DNA of 7,973 bases from WRAI01 sp031549605 (GTDB lineage: Bacteria; Bacillota; Clostridia; Oscillospirales; UBA929). Shown piece after piece: positions 5,410-7,973 of the stretch. Position 1 is the stretch's first letter. The number at the start of each line of letters is the position of its first letter. Location of the stretch: positions 1 through 7,973 of the forward strand of contig JAVBPM010000081.1 of assembly GCA_031549605.1 (NCBI GenBank), read 5' to 3'. The position numbers and the translations under genes were made by a program. The notes below the pieces were generated by a model. That model searched no databases and was not told the DNA's origin. It saw nothing but the letters and a program-made list of their open reading frames with translations.

Positions 5410-6357
5410 ATGACAAAAAAACAAATTAAATGGACGATTATCGGCGTCGTCGCGCTGCTGGCCGTCATCACACTCAACGAGAGCTGGTTCGTGCTGCGCG
5501 AGGACGAGGTCGCCATACGCCAGCGCTTCGGCCGTGTCGACGGCATCTACGTCAAGGACGGCGGCGACACACTGCGCAGCCAGCTGGCCGAGGACGGCGT
5601 CGACAACGAGGTTGACGTCACAGTCGGCGCCGGCCTGCACTTCAAGCTGCCGTTTGTCGACCGCGTCAGCAAATACAGCGCGCGGCTGCAAACCTACGCA
5701 CCGCCACCCCGCGAGGTCATCGCCAGCGACAAAAAGAAGCTCTACTTCGACAACGTCGCCCAGTGGCGCATCGACAACCCGTACCGCTTCTATATGGCCG
5801 TGCGCGACACCGTCACCGCCGGTGACCGCATCGACGGCATTTTATACTCTATCATGAACGAAAAAGTGGGTAAAATCACCTCAACCGACCTGATTACCAA
5901 CAAAGAGAGCAACATCAAGATGCTGCAAGAGCTGGCCACCGAGGCCAACGAGCGCACCTACGAGCTGGGCGTCACCATCGTCGACATCCGCATCAAACGC
6001 ACCGACCTGCCGCAGGAAAACTACAACAGCATCTACGAGCGGATGCGCACCGAGCGCGAGTCCATCGCCGCGCAGTACCGCAGCGAGGGCAAAGAAGAGG
6101 CCATGAAAATCCGCAGCCAAACCGACAAAGAAGCCGTCACCATCACCAGCGAAGCCTTCGCCAAGGCCGAAAAGCTGAAGGGTGAGGGCGACAGCGCCGC
6201 GGCCGCCATCTACGCCGCCGCCTACGGCAAAACGCCCGAGTTTTTCGAGTTCTACAACACGCTTGAAACCTACCGCACCACCATCGGCAACCAGTCGACG
6301 CTGGTCATCCCCAGCAACAGCCATTTCGCCAAGCTGCTGCTCGGCACCGATGAATAA
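5410..6357 (+). CDS. hflC: HflC-like SPFH/band-7 membrane protein
   Basis: The 315-residue product has a basic N-terminus, one membrane segment (about 8-22), the SPFH opening LREDEVAIRQRFGR (29-42), GLHFKLPFVDRV (75-86) and ARLQTYAPPPREVIASDKKKLYFDNVAQWRI-type region (91-121). The family's RIKRTDLPQENYNSIYERMRTERE (194-217) and the coiled coil RSEGKEEAMKIRSQTDKEAV (224-243) follow. It ends with PEFFEFYNTLETYRTTI and LVIPSNSHFAKLLLG, close to the end of characterised HflC. The length is normal and no break is seen. Between RFG and GLH it has 33 residues, roughly 18 more than I recall for E. coli HflC. Topology should be N-in, SPFH domain outside. Its role is expected to be a partner of HflK in an FtsH-associated complex; this is inferred from the family. 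Confidence 0.94.
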   Translation: MTKKQIKWTIIGVVALLAVITLNESWFVLREDEVAIRQRFGRVDGIYVKDGGDTLRSQLAEDGVDNEVDVTVGAGLHFKLPFVDRVSKYSARLQTYAPPPREVIASDKKKLYFDNVAQWRIDNPYRFYMAVRDTVTAGDRIDGILYSIMNEKVGKITSTDLITNKESNIKMLQELATEANERTYELGVTIVDIRIKRTDLPQENYNSIYERMRTERESIAAQYRSEGKEEAMKIRSQTDKEAVTITSEAFAKAEKLKGEGDSAAAAIYAAAYGKTPEFFEFYNTLETYRTTIGNQSTLVIPSNSHFAKLLLGTDE

Positions 6358-6365
6358 ACTGCACC

Positions 6366-6395
6366 GCAGCCCAAGCACACCGTGCCTTGGGCTGC
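6366..6395 (+). terminator. Hairpin after hflC, possible weak terminator or processing site
   Basis: GCAGCCCAAG (6366-6375) pairs perfectly with CTTGGGCTGC (6386-6395). An inner CAC/GTG (6376-6378 with 6382-6384) extends the stem past a bulged C at 6385. The hairpin begins 8 bases after the hflC stop. No T run follows (AACCATAACC), so simple intrinsic termination is doubtful. It may attenuate transcription, protect the hflC mRNA end, or need a factor. Confidence 0.45.
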
Positions 6396-6421
6396 AACCA
6401 TAACCAGGAAAGGCTGATTGC

Positions 6422-7132
6422 ATGAAACGCGTCCTCCTTGTCACTCTCTGCGCCGCGCTGCTACTGACGCTGGCCGCGTGCGACAACAACACTGTCACAA
6501 CCTTGCCGATTATAACCCTGCCGCGCACCGAGACGCAGACACCCACAGCGCAGCCGGACGAAACCGATCCGGCCACGCAAACCGACCCGGCCACCCAAAC
6601 TGACGCACCGCTGACCGAAGAGCAGGCCACAACCACAGTCACTCAGTTCTTTGGCGGCAACTGCACAGTCACCCGCAACAAACGAATGGACAAATTCGAT
6701 GGCAACGCCTGGTCTTACGCCTACGACGTCGACTACTCGGCCAATCGACCCGAGCTGGACCCCGGCACCATCGTCCGGGCGCTAGTCGACGGCGCGACCG
6801 GACAGATTGCCCTTGAAGAAGACTCCTTTTACACCAGCTTCCCGTACCATAACTTGCCTATGCCCATGCGTGACGGCCGGTTGGTGATGTACGACCGTTT
6901 TGCACTTGAATTCCGCGACGCCGACCTTGTCACCATTTACGGCTACGACGACGCCGGTTTTGCAAACGAGTATCGCGCTTCCATTGAGGCAATCGGCTAC
7001 ACCAGCGCCGGGACGACAACGTCGGGTGCGACGATTTGGAGCTATACCCACCATGACCTTAACGCCACACTCTTTGTCGAACTGGGCACCGACGAAGCCG
7101 GCTCAACGATTGCGTTCTACGTCAAGCGATAG
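6422..7132 (+). CDS. Lipoprotein of unknown function with a Thr/Pro-rich linker
   Basis: The 236-residue protein begins MKRVLLVTLC, has a hydrophobic core and a lipobox Leu17-Ala-Ala-Cys20, so it should be lipidated and anchored on the outer face of the membrane. Residues about 21-64 form a flexible Thr/Pro/Gln/Asp linker with the hexapeptide DPATQT twice in tandem. Residues about 65-236 are a folded region with alternating beta-like segments (WSYAYDVDYS, TIVRALVDGATGQIALEEDSFY, ATLFVELGTDEAGSTIAFYVKR); I do not recognise the family. The ATG at 6422 has AGGAAAGG 8 bases upstream, a weaker site than its neighbours. No convincing promoter is seen in the 64-base gap after hflC, so it may be transcribed by read-through past the hairpin. 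Confidence 0.82.
   Translation: MKRVLLVTLCAALLLTLAACDNNTVTTLPIITLPRTETQTPTAQPDETDPATQTDPATQTDAPLTEEQATTTVTQFFGGNCTVTRNKRMDKFDGNAWSYAYDVDYSANRPELDPGTIVRALVDGATGQIALEEDSFYTSFPYHNLPMPMRDGRLVMYDRFALEFRDADLVTIYGYDDAGFANEYRASIEAIGYTSAGTTTSGATIWSYTHHDLNATLFVELGTDEAGSTIAFYVKR
6566..6601 (+). repeat. Two tandem 18-base units in the lipoprotein linker
   Basis: Units at 6566-6583 and 6584-6601 differ at three positions and each encode DPATQT. They lie in the linker behind the lipobox, where length variation is usually tolerated. Confidence 0.8.
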
Positions 7133-7157
7133 AGCGCGGCATCCACCCAAAACAGCG

Positions 7158-7186
7158 TTGAACTCCGCGCCGACATCGTGTATAAT
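7158..7186 (+). promoter_or_regulatory. Promoter of galT
   Basis: TTGAAC (7158-7163) and a perfect TATAAT (7181-7186) are separated by 17 bases. The site lies in the 83-base gap after the lipoprotein gene, about 30 bases before the galT start. Transcription would begin near 7193. No operator repeat is evident around it. Confidence 0.85.
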
Positions 7187-7215
7187 AGCCTCATGCAACA
7201 GAGGAGGGGACTACC

Positions 7216-7973
7216 ATGACCAACAACACCGCCATCGCCATTGAGCGCCTGCTGTCCTACGGCCTGTACCGCAAGCTGATCACCGAGCTGGACGTCGACG
7301 TCGTCCGCAACGGACTGCTCGACCTGCTCGGTCTGGCCGAACCGGCCGCCACGCCGCTGGTGTGCGACGAGGACGCGCCCATTTCGCAGCTACTCGCGCC
7401 GCTGCTCGACCACGCCGCCAAGCAAGGCGCCATTTCGCCCGACACACTTGACAACCGCGACCTGTACGCCACGCGCATCATGGGGCTGTTCACCGCGCGC
7501 GCCGGCGAGGTGCAGGCCAAATTCGACGCCGACTACGCCGTCAGCCCGCAAACAGCCACCGACAATTATTACCTCTGGAGTCAGGACACCAACTACATCC
7601 AAACCGAGCGCATCGCCAAAAACCATTGCTGGCTGGCCCATACCGAGTTTGGCGGCATTGAAATGACCGTCAACCTCACCAAGCCGGAGAAGTCGCCCGA
7701 GGAGGTGGCAGCCGCCGCCGCCGCACCGGCCAGCGACTACCCAAAGTGCCTGCTCTGCAAGGAAAACGCCGGCTTTGCAGGCAACGCCCGCCGTCAGGCG
7801 CGCCAAAACCTGCGCATCCTGCCGCTGTCGCTCAACGGCGAGTCCTTCTTCTTCCAATATTCGCCCTACAGCTACTACGACGAGCACTGCATCGTTTTAA
7901 GCGAGCAGCACACGCCCATGCACGTCTGCGACAAGACCTTCAAGCGGCTGCTCGACTTTGTGACGCAGTTTCC
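7216..7973 (+). CDS. galT: UDP-glucose-hexose-1-phosphate uridylyltransferase, class 2 (3' end missing)
   Basis: The frame is open from the ATG at 7216 to the window end, giving 252 residues of a protein that usually has about 500. GAGGAGGGG at 7201-7209 precedes the start. Residues 116-156 (DNYYLWSQD, NHCWLAHTEFGGIEMTVNLTKPEK), 175-182 (YPKCLLCK) and 196-230 (ARQNLRILPLSLNGE, FQYSPYSYYDEHCIVLSE) match the Firmicutes-type GalT as I remember it from Bacillus. The KCLLC motif may bind metal. The enzyme exchanges UMP between UDP-glucose and galactose 1-phosphate in the Leloir pathway in the cytoplasm. The catalytic His-containing motif lies beyond the edge, so completeness cannot be judged. It has its own promoter and no galK or galE is in view. 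Confidence 0.93.
   Translation, partial: MTNNTAIAIERLLSYGLYRKLITELDVDVVRNGLLDLLGLAEPAATPLVCDEDAPISQLLAPLLDHAAKQGAISPDTLDNRDLYATRIMGLFTARAGEVQAKFDADYAVSPQTATDNYYLWSQDTNYIQTERIAKNHCWLAHTEFGGIEMTVNLTKPEKSPEEVAAAAAAPASDYPKCLLCKENAGFAGNARRQARQNLRILPLSLNGESFFFQYSPYSYYDEHCIVLSEQHTPMHVCDKTFKRLLDFVTQF

Noticed and set aside
5881..6642. 253-residue open frame on the minus strand
   Set aside because: It is antisense to hflC and the lipoprotein gene, low in complexity, and arises from the GC-rich codon bias of the + strand genes.
7134..7170. Possible terminator after the lipoprotein gene
   Set aside because: GCGCGG (7134-7139) can pair with CCGCGC (7165-7170), but the stem is only 6 bases, the loop is 25 bases and no T run follows.
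7390..7887. 165-residue open frame on the minus strand
   Set aside because: It is antisense to galT, whose + strand product is clearly recognisable, and shows no family features.

Overview
The window looks like the chromosome of a GC-rich Gram-positive bacterium, most likely a Clostridia-type Firmicute. The signs are strong GGAGG-type ribosome binding sites, housekeeping promoters with 17-base spacers, lipoproteins, a secreted protein with S-layer homology (SLH) repeats, a Firmicutes-type (class 2) GalT and a Clostridia-style small cysteine-rich protein. Codons strongly prefer C or G in the third position. This placement comes from gene content; no rRNA or other marker is present. All eight genes lie on the + strand. 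There are no tRNAs, rRNAs, insertion sequences, phage genes or CRISPR arrays, and no gene-free stretch exceeds about 125 bases.

Layout. (1) 1-990: the 3' part of a lipoprotein substrate-binding protein for a ferric-siderophore/cobalamin-type ABC importer, entering at its lipobox and closed by a long hairpin at 994-1036. (2) 1107-2711: a secreted 534-residue protein with three C-terminal SLH repeats. Its promoter at 1035-1063 abuts and slightly overlaps the preceding hairpin, and a classic terminator follows at 2724-2755. (3) A probable operon from a promoter at 2767-2795: a 69-residue cysteine-rich protein, metA (catalytic Cys142, His235, Glu237 and Glu111, the residue linked to acetyl-CoA use), hflK, a 100-residue protein resembling the N-terminal end of HflC, and hflC. 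The hairpin at 6366-6395 may end or attenuate it. (4) 6422-7132: a lipoprotein of unknown function with no clear promoter of its own. (5) 7216 to the window end: galT, entering from a near-consensus promoter and cut off before its active site.

How the genes fit together. HflK and HflC are SPFH proteins that form a membrane-anchored cage around the FtsH protease in characterised bacteria. Here they flank a third, miniature relative with the same membrane anchor and the same first segment of the SPFH fold. The three are packed tightly enough to suggest translational coupling (ATGA overlap, then a 3-base gap). This three-part arrangement is the most unusual functional feature. The second is a heptamer repeat (consensus ATTYAAC) that makes up almost all of the two spacers flanking metA, running from the stop codon into the ribosome binding site in both. 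The remaining genes are ordinary surface, transport and sugar-metabolism genes.
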